DNA of 64,000 bases from Nocardioides panacis. Its GTDB lineage: Bacteria; Actinomycetota; Actinomycetes; Propionibacteriales; Nocardioidaceae. Below, in pieces: positions 17,296 through 24,876 of the stretch (position 1 is its first letter; the number at the start of each line of letters is the position of its first letter). The notes beneath the pieces are model-generated. The model saw nothing but the letters and a program-made list of their open reading frames with translations, did not search any database and was not told where the DNA came from. The stretch spans positions 3,906,001 to 3,970,000 of the forward strand of contig NZ_CP077062.1 of the NCBI RefSeq assembly GCF_019039255.1. The letters run 5' to 3'. Made by a program: the position numbers and the translations under genes.

Positions 17296-18692
17296 CAGAC
17301 CCACCCGGGCAGGACCACGGCGGCCCAGACGAGCAGCGGTCCGACGACCACCACGATCGCGCTGTAGGTGAGGATCTGCTTGTAGAACCGCTCCTCGCTG
17401 ATCGTGTCCGGCCGGTTCGCGACCATCAGCGCACCGTTGGTGGAGAACGGGCTCACGTCGACGATCGTGGAGGACACCGCGAGCGCGGCGACCAGGCCGA
17501 TCGCGCTGACCCCGCCGCCGGTGATCAGCGGGATCGCGATCGGGATGATGATCGGCAGCAGGGCCGTCGAGGACGCGAACGCGGAGACCACCCCGCCGAC
17601 GTAGCAGAGGATCAGCGCCCCGAGGACGGCCGCGCCGAGCCCGGCGGCCCACTTGCCGACGTACTCCGGCGCACCCGCGGTCTCCAGGATCGCCGCGAAC
17701 GTGCTGACCCCGGCGACCAGCAGGACCGTGGCCCAGGCGATCTGGCCGACGGCGCCCTTCTGCTGCTTGGGGAACAGCGCGGTGAGGATGACCGCGGCGG
17801 TGATCGCGGTGAAGCCGATGTTCTTGTCGAAGACCAGCGCCACCACGGCGACGGCCACGAACGCGACCAGCGTGACGACCTGGTCCAGCACCACCTTGGG
17901 CGGTGCCGAGGTCTGCGGGGCGAGCGTGCCCACGGCACCGCCGCGGTCGGGGGCGTCGCCGGTCCCGAGCGTGGTGCGGTCGCGGTGGGCGGAGGAGCCC
18001 GCGTGCACCGCCGCCGCGCCGGTCCCTGCGCCGGTCCCCGCGCCGGTCTCCGGGTCGTCGTACATCTCGTTCGCGTCGATGCGGCGCGACAGCAGGTCCT
18101 TGCCGCCGAGCACCACGAACAGCACGACCGCGATCAGCAGGTTGACCACCAGGCTGGTCAGGAAGACGGTGACCTCGCCGACCGGGAGGTCGTTGTCGCG
18201 CATCACCGAGTTGGTGATCGTGCCGTAGATGCTGATCGGCGAGAAGCCGCCGGCCTGCGCGCCGTGCACCACGAACATGCCCATCAGCAGCGGGTTGATC
18301 TTGTAGCGGCCGGCGAAGCCGAGCGCGATCGGGCCGATGATCGCGCAGGCCGCCGGGCTCGCGGCGCCCATGGCGGTCAGCAGCGCGGTGACGAAGAACA
18401 TCACCCACGGGATCAGCGCCACCCGGCCACCGACGGCCTGCACCGCCTTGCGCACGATCAGGTCCACGGTGCCGTTGTTGCGGGCGATCGCGAACAGGTA
18501 GGTGACCCCGACGAGCGTGAGGATCAGGTCGCCGCTGATGCCGGCGATGATCTCCTTCTCGTCCAGGCCGAGGGAGTACATGCCCACCAGCCAGGCCGCG
18601 ACGAACGCCAGCGCGCCCATGTTGATCGGCAGGACGGTGCCGACGACGAACAGCGCGACGAGCGCCAGGATGGATACCCATTCAGGGGACAT
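17295..18692 (-). CDS. SLC13-type dicarboxylate/malonate carrier (MatC-like)
   Basis: This 465-residue membrane carrier has about 11-12 helices. The N-terminal half (INMGALAFVAAWLVG, GISGDLILTLVGVTYLFAIA, NNGTVDLIVRKA) is the MatC_N domain found in malonate/dicarboxylate carriers. A hydrophilic cytoplasmic linker of about 60 residues rich in Gly, Thr and Ala (GAGTGAGTGAAAV) splits the two halves. The C-terminal half carries DVSPFSTNGAL, close to the SLC13 substrate/sodium motif. It is co-transcribed with the CoA-transferase and divergent from a GntR regulator, as in mat-type loci. Confidence 0.88.
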   Translation of the reverse strand: MSPEWVSILALVALFVVGTVLPINMGALAFVAAWLVGMYSLGLDEKEIIAGISGDLILTLVGVTYLFAIARNNGTVDLIVRKAVQAVGGRVALIPWVMFFVTALLTAMGAASPAACAIIGPIALGFAGRYKINPLLMGMFVVHGAQAGGFSPISIYGTITNSVMRDNDLPVGEVTVFLTSLVVNLLIAVVLFVVLGGKDLLSRRIDANEMYDDPETGAGTGAGTGAAAVHAGSSAHRDRTTLGTGDAPDRGGAVGTLAPQTSAPPKVVLDQVVTLVAFVAVAVVALVFDKNIGFTAITAAVILTALFPKQQKGAVGQIAWATVLLVAGVSTFAAILETAGAPEYVGKWAAGLGAAVLGALILCYVGGVVSAFASSTALLPIIIPIAIPLITGGGVSAIGLVAALAVSSTIVDVSPFSTNGALMVANRPDTISEERFYKQILTYSAIVVVVGPLLVWAAVVLPGWV

Positions 18693-18740
18693 GCGGTTTC
18701 CTTGCTTCCCGAGGGGTGACCGTGGTCACATGAGGATCAG

Positions 18741-18759
18741 TGGCCTAGCCAATAGGCCA
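18741..18759. promoter_or_regulatory. Palindrome between divergent matC-like and gntR-like genes (candidate operator)
   Basis: TGGCCTAGCCAATAGGCCA has perfect 6-bp arms (TGGCCT/AGGCCA) around 7 bp, with a GCCAAT direct repeat overlapping it. It lies in the 95-bp divergent promoter region, 29 bp before the regulator start. Operator function is inferred from position and symmetry. Confidence 0.6.
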
Positions 18760-18787
18760 ATGCCCGATCTGTCAATAAGGTGACCCC

Positions 18788-19483
18788 GTGCCCGAGACGA
18801 ACGCTTTGCGACCGGTGACCCGACCGCGCCTCTACGAGCAGGTGGCGCAGCGGATCCTCGGGTGGGTCCGCGAGAACGGCCTGCAGGTCGGCGACCGGCT
18901 CCCGCCCGAGCGCGAGCTGGCCACCCGGCTCGGCGTCTCCCGGGCCACCGTCAGCCAGGCGCTCGTGGCGATGGAGGTCGTCGGGGTGGTCGCGGTCCGG
19001 CACGGCGACGGAGCGGTGCTGGTGGACTCCTCGGGTACGTCGAAGGTGGTCGACGCCCTGCGCCGGCACGCCCGGCAGCTGCCCGAGGTCATCGAGGCCC
19101 GCGAGGCCCTGGAGTCCAAGCTGGCCGGCCTCGCCGCCACCCGGCGCAGCGAGGCCGACCTGGCGCGCATCGACGACGCGCTCGCCGTGATGGCCGCCGA
19201 CATCGACGCCGGCGGCCGGGGCGTGGAGGGCGACGAGCTGTTCCACGCGGCCGTGACCGCCGCCGGCCACTCCGCGCTCCTGGAGCGCCTGATGGGCGAG
19301 ATCGCCGACCTGGTCCGGGAGAGCCGGATCGAGTCGCTCTCCCAGCCCGAGCGGCCGCGGGAATCCCTGGAGGGGCACCGCCGCATCGCCGCCGCGATCC
19401 GCGACCGGGACGCCCCGGGCGCCACCGCGGCGATGAGCGACCACGTCGAGCGGGTCAGCGACGTCGCGCTGCTCCGGGGCTGA
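18788..19483 (+). CDS. GntR-family (FadR type) transcriptional regulator
   Basis: This 231-residue regulator has a winged helix at about residues 10-75 (LPPERELATRLGVSRATVSQALVAME) and an all-helical FCD ligand-binding domain with the metal-binding Asp/His set (GDELFHAAV, GHRRIAAAI, MSDHVERV). FCD regulators bind carboxylic acids. It is divergent from the MatC-like carrier and, like MatR in rhizobial malonate loci, probably controls it. Start is GTG at 18788. Confidence 0.9.
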   Translation: MPETNALRPVTRPRLYEQVAQRILGWVRENGLQVGDRLPPERELATRLGVSRATVSQALVAMEVVGVVAVRHGDGAVLVDSSGTSKVVDALRRHARQLPEVIEAREALESKLAGLAATRRSEADLARIDDALAVMAADIDAGGRGVEGDELFHAAVTAAGHSALLERLMGEIADLVRESRIESLSQPERPRESLEGHRRIAAAIRDRDAPGATAAMSDHVERVSDVALLRG

Positions 19484-19491
19484 CGGCCCGC

Positions 19492-20268
19492 ATGGACCTC
19501 CCCTTCGTGCTGGCGGTGCTGGCCGCCGGCTTCGGCGCGGGCTTCGTGCTGACCGCGGTCGGCGCCGGGTCGCTGGTCAGCTTCCCGATCCTGGTCGGCG
19601 CCGGCCTGTCCCCGCTGGTCGCCAACGTCTGCAACAACGTCGGGCTGGTGCCCGGCGGGCTCACCGGGGCGTTCGGGTTCCGGCGCGAGCTGGCCGGCCA
19701 CCGGGCACTGGTGCTGCGGGTCGCCACCACCAGCGCGGTCGGCGCCCTGCTCGGCGCGGTGCTGCTCCTCGCGCTGCCGCCCGGGGCGTTCAGCCAGGTC
19801 GTGCCGTGGCTGGTGCTGGGGTCCGCGACCCTCGTCGGGCTCGGCCCGTTCATCGCCTCCGCGGTGCGCCGCCGGGCGGTCCGGCTCGGCGTGGAGGTGG
19901 CCGACGACCGGGTCGTGATGGGCCCCCGGCTGACCGGGCTGTCCGCGCTGATCGGGGTGTACGGCGGGTACTTCGGCGCGGCCCAGGGCGTGCTGCTCGT
20001 CGCGGTCCTGGCGCTCGGTCTCGACGTACCCCTGTCGGCGGTGAACGGCCTGAAGAACGTCGCGGTGGCGGCCGCCAACGTCGCGGCCACGCTCGTCTTC
20101 GTGTTCTTCGCGCCGCTGGACTGGCCCGTGGTGGGGCTGATCGCGATCGGCTCGGTGGTCGGCGGCTGGCTCGGCGCTCACCTCGGCCGCCGGCTGCCCC
20201 CGACCGTGTTCCGGGTGCTGGTCGTCGTCTTCGGCTGGGCGGTAGGCCTGAAGCTCCTGCTGTCCTGA
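19492..20268 (+). CDS. TauE/SafE-family membrane permease
   Basis: This 258-residue protein has about eight transmembrane helices. The family pattern appears twice, as GAGSLVSFPILVGAGLSPLVAN.CNNVGLVPGG and as GVYGGYFGAAQGVLLVAVL with NGLKNV. TauE/SafE proteins export sulfite, sulfonates or small organic anions. It starts 8 bp after the GntR gene and so is probably co-transcribed with it. Export of an acid linked to the neighbouring carrier is possible but not shown. Confidence 0.9.
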   Translation: MDLPFVLAVLAAGFGAGFVLTAVGAGSLVSFPILVGAGLSPLVANVCNNVGLVPGGLTGAFGFRRELAGHRALVLRVATTSAVGALLGAVLLLALPPGAFSQVVPWLVLGSATLVGLGPFIASAVRRRAVRLGVEVADDRVVMGPRLTGLSALIGVYGGYFGAAQGVLLVAVLALGLDVPLSAVNGLKNVAVAAANVAATLVFVFFAPLDWPVVGLIAIGSVVGGWLGAHLGRRLPPTVFRVLVVVFGWAVGLKLLLS

Positions 20269-20280
20269 CCCGCCCCCGCT

Positions 20281-20336
20281 TGTAACGCGGGGTTATGGAC
20301 GCTCCACCCACGGCGTACCGCGTGCGAACCGTCCAG
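20281..20336 (+). repeat. 56-bp dispersed repeat, copy 2
   Basis: Begins 12 bp after the TauE stop with TGTAACGCGGGGTTAT and ends GAACCGTCCAG. The TGGACG and CGTCCA ends make a dyad of about 40 bp. It forms an inverted pair with copy 3, 52 bp away. Confidence 0.88.
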
Positions 20337-20388
20337 AGCGCGTGCGGAGCCGGTCGGCGTACGGCGTCGGCCCCGCTGGTCGTGGGCT

Positions 20389-20444
20389 GTGGACGGTTCG
20401 CGAGCGTCATACCTCGGGTCCAGCGTCCATGACCCCGCGTTACA
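20389..20444 (-). repeat. 56-bp dispersed repeat, copy 3 (inverted)
   Basis: On the minus strand this reads TGTAACGCGGGGTCATGG and ends GAACCGTCCAC. It lies 17 bp beyond the stop of the MFS exporter, so each convergent gene of this pair ends in its own inward-facing copy. Confidence 0.88.
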
Positions 20445-20461
20445 AGCGGCGGGGGGAGGGG

Positions 20462-22009
20462 TCAGGCGACCGGGGCGGACTCGCGCTCCCTGTCCCCCGC
20501 CGGGGCGCCCTGGCCCTCGAAGTCCTTGGCCCGGATCAGCAGCAGCGACAGCAGCCCGGCCACCAGCGCGATCACCGCGGCGATCGTGGTGATGTGGTTC
20601 AGCGCGTCGACGAAGCTCTGCGTCGAGGCCTGCGCGAGCGTCGCGCGGACGCTGTCCGGGGCCTGCGCCAGGACGGCCTTGATCTGCCCGTTGGTCACCG
20701 CCGCGGCGACCTGGTCGGCCCGGCCCGCCGCCGGGGTGCCCGCCAAAGCGTCCTGGATCCCGCTGGCGACCTGGTGGGCGAAGATCGAGCCGAGCGCGGC
20801 GATGCCGGTGGCGATGCCGACCTGCCGGAACGTCGAGTTCACGCCCGAGGCCATCCCGGCCCGCTCGGGGCGTACGACGCCCACCGCCGTCGAGGCCAGC
20901 GGCACGTTGATGAAGCCGATGCCCAGGCCCGCCACGACCAGCCCGGGGATCAGGTGCGTCCAGTCGGAGGTGACGGTGATGCCGCGCATCAGGAACAGCC
21001 CGAGCGAGGCGACCAGGAAGCCCGGCCCGATCAGGAACTTGGTCGGGACGTGGCTGGTCAGCCGGCCCGCGATGATCGCCGCCACGAACGACATCCCGGA
21101 CAGGAACAGGAACCGCACGCCGGCCTCGACCGCGGAGTAGCCGAGCACGTTCTGCACGTAGATGATCAGGTAGGTCAGCAGCGAGAACACCGACGCCGAC
21201 ACCCCGAGCGCGGCGACCAGGCCGCCGACGAACGTCGGCTTGCGGAGCAGCCCGAGGTCGAACATCGGCTTGTCCTGGAGCAGCTGGCTGACCACGAAGG
21301 ACACCAGCAGCACGCCGCTCGCCACGAAGCTGCCGACCACCAGCGAGTCGCCCCAGCCGTCGACGCCGCCGCGGATCAGCGCGAGCACCAGCAGGCCGAG
21401 GCCCGAGCTGAAGGTCACGAAGCCGATCCAGTCCGGCCGGCCGGCGTGCGGGTCGCTGCTCTCCTCGACCTTGGTCAGCGTGACGGCCAGCGCCAGCACG
21501 CAGATCGGGATGTTCACCCAGAAGATCCAGTGCCAGGACAGGCCGCTGGTCAGCACGCCGCCGAGCACCGGGCCGACCGCGACCGCGACGCCCGTGGTGG
21601 CGCCGAAGTACGCGAACGCCGTACCCCGCTCGCGGCCGTGGAACGCGCCGGACAGCAGCGCGAGCGCGGTGGCGAACATGACCGCGCCGCCGACGCCCTG
21701 CGCGGCGCGGGCCAGCGACAGGAACAGCACCGTCGGCGCGAGGCCGCAGAACAGCGACCCGATCGTGAACACCAGCGTGCCGATCGCGAACAGCCGCTTG
21801 CGGCCGTAGCGGTCGGCGAGCGAACCCGCGGTCAGCTGCAGCGCGGCGAGCGTCAGCGCGTAGGCGTCGATCACCCACTGCAGGTCCGACAGCGACGCAC
21901 CCAGGTCGCGCTGGATGTCGGGCAGCGCGACGTTCACGATCGTGATGTCGAGCAGCAGCATGAACACGCCCGTGCACACCGCGACCAGGGTCCACCACTT
22001 GCCGGCCAT
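20462..22009 (-). CDS. DHA2-family (EmrB/QacA) MFS drug exporter
   Basis: This 515-residue proton-driven exporter has 14 predicted helices. It shows the DHA2 motifs LDITIVNVALP in helix 1, SDLQWVIDAYALTLAALQLTAGSLADRYGRKR (motif A) and GPVLGGVL (motif C). ATG at 22009 follows a GGAGA site; the longer frame to 22090 would overlap the divergent regulator and lacks a ribosome site. Divergent from a MarR-type regulator, it is very probably that regulator's target. Confidence 0.92.
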   Translation of the reverse strand: MAGKWWTLVAVCTGVFMLLLDITIVNVALPDIQRDLGASLSDLQWVIDAYALTLAALQLTAGSLADRYGRKRLFAIGTLVFTIGSLFCGLAPTVLFLSLARAAQGVGGAVMFATALALLSGAFHGRERGTAFAYFGATTGVAVAVGPVLGGVLTSGLSWHWIFWVNIPICVLALAVTLTKVEESSDPHAGRPDWIGFVTFSSGLGLLVLALIRGGVDGWGDSLVVGSFVASGVLLVSFVVSQLLQDKPMFDLGLLRKPTFVGGLVAALGVSASVFSLLTYLIIYVQNVLGYSAVEAGVRFLFLSGMSFVAAIIAGRLTSHVPTKFLIGPGFLVASLGLFLMRGITVTSDWTHLIPGLVVAGLGIGFINVPLASTAVGVVRPERAGMASGVNSTFRQVGIATGIAALGSIFAHQVASGIQDALAGTPAAGRADQVAAAVTNGQIKAVLAQAPDSVRATLAQASTQSFVDALNHITTIAAVIALVAGLLSLLLIRAKDFEGQGAPAGDRERESAPVA

Positions 22010-22044
22010 GTCGGTCTCCGTCTGCGTCAATTCGTCAGGGAGCA

Positions 22045-22066
22045 AATCATCAAGGACTGAATGATT
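22045..22066. promoter_or_regulatory. Candidate MarR operator in the divergent promoter
   Basis: AATCAT (22045-22050) and ATGATT (22061-22066) are perfect inverted arms 10 bp apart, an A/T-rich island in very GC-rich DNA. It lies about 22 bp before the regulator start. The symmetry and composition fit MarR operators. Function is inferred. Confidence 0.6.
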
Positions 22067-22088
22067 GCCTCGTGTACGGTAACCGGCC

Positions 22089-22973
22089 ATGGAGGAGTCG
22101 GCAAGAAGGGCAGCGCTGTCCGACCTCTACTCCCTGCCCGGGCACCTGCTCTGGCGCTCGTCCGCCCGGGTCGGGGCAGAGATCGCGCTGCTGCTCCCGG
22201 GGCGCGCGGACCTGCACGCGTACGCCGCCCTGCAGGCCCTCGCCCAGGACGAGCCGCTCTCCCAGCAGAGGCTCGCGAACATGTGCGGCGTCAGCGGCAC
22301 CACGATGACCTCGGTCGCCGAGGCGCTGCAGCGCGACGGCCTCGCCGAGCGGCTCCGCAACCCGGACGACCGGCGCTCCTACGCCCTCACGCGTACGACG
22401 GCCGGGCGGGCCGCCGTGCGCCGCTGGGAACCGGACGTCCGCGGTCTCGAGGCCCGGCTCACCGCGCCGCTCACCGACACCGAGGTGCTCCGGCTGCGCC
22501 GGCACCTGTCCTCGCTGGTCGGCGACCAGCTCGACGAGCGCACCCCGCAGGCGCTGCTCGACAGCACCGGGTTCCTGATCACCCGCAGCCACGCCGTGAT
22601 CCACCGCGAGCTGCTCACCGCCCTCGAGCCGCTCGGCATCGAGCCCCGGCACTTCGGGACGATGCGCGCGCTGCGGGCCGCCGGCCAGGTCACCCAGGGA
22701 CAGCTCGGCGCCCTGCTCGACGTCAGTCCCGCGTCCGTCGTACAGATCGTGGACCACCTGGAGGACCTCGGCCTCGTCGAGCGGCAGCGCGACCCCGCCG
22801 ACCGGCGCGCCTACCGGCTGCACCTGCTGCCGCCCTCCGCGGCGGTCCTCGCCGAGGCGTCGGCCGTCGCGGACACCCTCAACGACGACCGGTACGGCGG
22901 CCCCCGCACCCGGCCCCGCGTCGAGCTGGTGCGGCTGCTGCAGAAGTTCCTCGCGGCGCCCGTCGACCACTGA
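22089..22973 (+). CDS. Tandem double-domain MarR-family regulator
   Basis: This 294-residue protein contains two complete MarR winged helices in one chain, roughly residues 10-130 and 150-290. Each has its recognition helix and the wing signature: NPDDRRSYALT in the first, DPADRRAYRLH in the second. Normal MarR proteins are about 150 residues and dimerise, so this chain may fold as a built-in dimer. The two halves are diverged rather than identical. Divergent from the DHA2 exporter, it probably represses it in response to a toxic ligand. Confidence 0.88.
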   Translation: MEESARRAALSDLYSLPGHLLWRSSARVGAEIALLLPGRADLHAYAALQALAQDEPLSQQRLANMCGVSGTTMTSVAEALQRDGLAERLRNPDDRRSYALTRTTAGRAAVRRWEPDVRGLEARLTAPLTDTEVLRLRRHLSSLVGDQLDERTPQALLDSTGFLITRSHAVIHRELLTALEPLGIEPRHFGTMRALRAAGQVTQGQLGALLDVSPASVVQIVDHLEDLGLVERQRDPADRRAYRLHLLPPSAAVLAEASAVADTLNDDRYGGPRTRPRVELVRLLQKFLAAPVDH

Positions 22974-23027
22974 GGGCGTCCGATTTCGCCCGTCAGTGAC
23001 ACACACGCTAAACTTCCCGAGTTCCGC

Positions 23028-23103
23028 GCGCCTGTAGCTCAACGGATAGAGCATCTGACTACGGATCAGAAGGTTAGGGGTTCGAATCCCTTCAGGCGCA
23101 CCA
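23028..23103 (+). tRNA. tRNA-Arg (ACG)
   Basis: A full cloverleaf: acceptor GCGCCTG/CAGGCGC, D-arm with TAGCTC, anticodon loop CTACGGA giving ACG, T-arm GGGGTTCGAATCCC, and an encoded CCA at 23101-23103. The mature part is 73 nt. A strong hairpin follows, and the lower-GC region begins after it. Confidence 0.97.
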
Positions 23104-23108
23104 CGCAA

Positions 23109-23140
23109 AGCCCAGGCCACTCTCGCCAGTGACCTGGGCT
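23109..23140 (+). terminator. tRNA-Arg terminator hairpin
   Basis: AGCCCAGGCCAC (23109-23120) pairs with GTGACCTGGGCT (23129-23140) with one mismatch and an 8-nt loop, followed by CTTGT. It lies 5 nt after the tRNA CCA. Confidence 0.85.
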
Positions 23141-23663
23141 CTTGTGCGCTGGGGCGAGTCGAGCGAGAACCTCCGGGCGGACCCGGGACGCGGCCACCCA
23201 TGAGCTAGCAGCAGCCAGCTCACATCCGCCCCTCCCCGCAGATCCCGCCGACCATGTCGAGAGCCGTGGCTGCCGTGGCAGGTCCCTGCGCGGTCCGGTC
23301 GGAACCAGCCCGGAAACGTCCATGCAAACGACGTCCGGTGGACGGATCGAGAGGACGGGCGTCATCGCGAGCTGCTCCGCCGTGATCGAGACCTGAGTCG
23401 CGGCACTTGAGACCCTCACCGACGTGCGGCTGGCCGGGGACCGAGATGGAGAGCTTGGCGAGATCATTCGGGACGTACCCCAAAGGTCAGAAGTTCGCCA
23501 TCTCTGTGACTCGACACTTCCCGGCGGAGGCGGAGGGGGATGCGGATCGACGACTCGACCGCCCGGAGCACGTCAGCGAGCTGCGCCGTAACGCCCACGG
23601 GACCGGCATGTGGCCCAACTGTCATTCACGCGCGTACGTCGGCGCACGACTTGTCGTGAGTCA
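23141..23663. other. 520-bp region without a convincing gene
   Basis: Several short open frames cross this stretch on both strands, but none has a ribosome site together with family-like sequence. One minus-strand frame starting at 23483 begins AKLSISVPG, like the start of a ribbon-helix-helix antitoxin, and then loses similarity. The region could be decayed DNA at the island border. Confidence 0.5.
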
Positions 23664-24785
23664 TCACGCGTCGAAGTCGACGATGACGCGGTCGGTCACT
23701 GGGTGCGCCTGGCACGCGAGGACGTAGCCCGCGCCGAGCTCGTTCCTGTCGAGAGCGGAGCACCGGTCCATTTCCACGGACCCTTCCACGACCTTCACCC
23801 GACACGTGGCACACACGCCATCCGAGCAGGAGTACGGCAAGTCAGGCCGCAGTGGCAACGCCGCCGCCAGGATCGTGGCGCCACGAGAGGACAGCTCGAA
23901 GTTGAGTTCCTCGTCATCGATGCGTACAGACACGTTGCTCACGACCAAGGGCCGATCTTGGGCGGCGTCGATGTCCTCGGTGTCCGTGGCGCTGAAGTAC
24001 TCGCGAAGGATCCTCTCCTCCGAGAGCCCACAGTCGAGCAGCGTTGCCGTGACAAAGTCGATCAAGCCGGCGGGCCCGCACATGATCCACTGGTCCACTG
24101 GGCCGGCGGCAGAGTCAACTGCCAACCAGGCCTCCAAGCAGGCGCGGTCCAACCTCTCCGGGGGTCCGAGGGCGGTTGCCACCGCGTCATCCCAATAGTG
24201 AATGACGGAGAGACGAGGGCCGAACCTCACGCACAAGGCGTCCAGTTCGTCCATGAACATCGTCGACCGTCGACTCCGATTCGCATACAGCAGGGTGAAC
24301 CGGCTCCGCGGTTCTGCGCCCAGAATGGTTGCCGCCATGGAGAGGATCGGGGTGATCCCGCTCCCGCCGGCCACCGCTACATAGTGCTTGTCGGCGAGCG
24401 GATCCAGCTCGGTCGTGAAGCGACCGGTGGGTGTCATCACCCGGAGTTCGTCATCGACGCGGAGCCGGCTGGTGGCGTAAGTCGAGAATCGGCCATCCGC
24501 TACGCGGCGGATGGCAATCCGGAGAGCGTCGCTGTCGGCTGGGGAACAGATCGAGTAGGAGCGTCGGATCTCTTGGCCTCCGTCGTCATGCACGATGGCG
24601 ACATGTTGGCCATGCTTGAACCGGTATGCCTCACGCAAGTGTTCGGGTACGGCGAGCGTGACGACGACGGCGTCGTCAGTCTGAACTTCCACATCGCTGA
24701 CACGGAGCGTGTGCAACGAAGGGCGGCCGCGCCGATGCGCTTGGAAGGCTGCGACCTGCTCGCGATTGTGGCTCAGAAGCGGCAT
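23664..24785 (-). CDS. Rieske oxygenase reductase (FAD/NAD domain plus plant-type [2Fe-2S] ferredoxin)
   Basis: This 373-residue electron-transfer protein passes electrons from NAD(P)H through FAD to a [2Fe-2S] cluster and on to an oxygenase. In order it has an FAD domain with RRSYSICSP, an NAD domain with GGSGITPILSMA, and a C-terminal ferredoxin with CSDGVCATC and a later Cys. This order is that of PaaE, KshB and similar class IB-like reductases. ATG at 24785 follows AAGGAGAAC. It is the last gene of the oxygenase operon, separated from it by a strong hairpin. Confidence 0.93.
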   Translation of the reverse strand: MPLLSHNREQVAAFQAHRRGRPSLHTLRVSDVEVQTDDAVVVTLAVPEHLREAYRFKHGQHVAIVHDDGGQEIRRSYSICSPADSDALRIAIRRVADGRFSTYATSRLRVDDELRVMTPTGRFTTELDPLADKHYVAVAGGSGITPILSMAATILGAEPRSRFTLLYANRSRRSTMFMDELDALCVRFGPRLSVIHYWDDAVATALGPPERLDRACLEAWLAVDSAAGPVDQWIMCGPAGLIDFVTATLLDCGLSEERILREYFSATDTEDIDAAQDRPLVVSNVSVRIDDEELNFELSSRGATILAAALPLRPDLPYSCSDGVCATCRVKVVEGSVEMDRCSALDRNELGAGYVLACQAHPVTDRVIVDFDA

Positions 24786-24813
24786 GGGTTAGTTCTCCTT
24801 GTAGGCCATGCAA

Positions 24814-24864
24814 CGGGCCGACCGTGGTCCAAAGGGCAAGGGCCCGAGGACCACGGTCGGCCCG
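24814..24864 (-). terminator. 17-bp perfect hairpin between oxygenase and reductase genes
   Basis: CGGGCCGACCGTGGTCC (24814-24830) pairs perfectly with 24848-24864, with a 17-nt loop. It starts 12 nt after the oxygenase stop and ends 28 nt before the reductase start. It may be a partial terminator or an mRNA stability element giving more oxygenase than reductase. No U-run follows. Confidence 0.8.
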
Positions 24865-24876
24865 ATCACACTTTGG

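Noticed and set aside
22089..22973. The double MarR gene as two separate genes
   Set aside because: No stop codon, ribosome site or start lies between the two domains; the chain is continuous.
23220..23483. Minus-strand frame starting like a ribbon-helix-helix antitoxin (AKLSISVPG)
   Set aside because: Similarity ends after about ten residues, there is no toxin gene beside it and no clear ribosome site. At most it is a decayed remnant.
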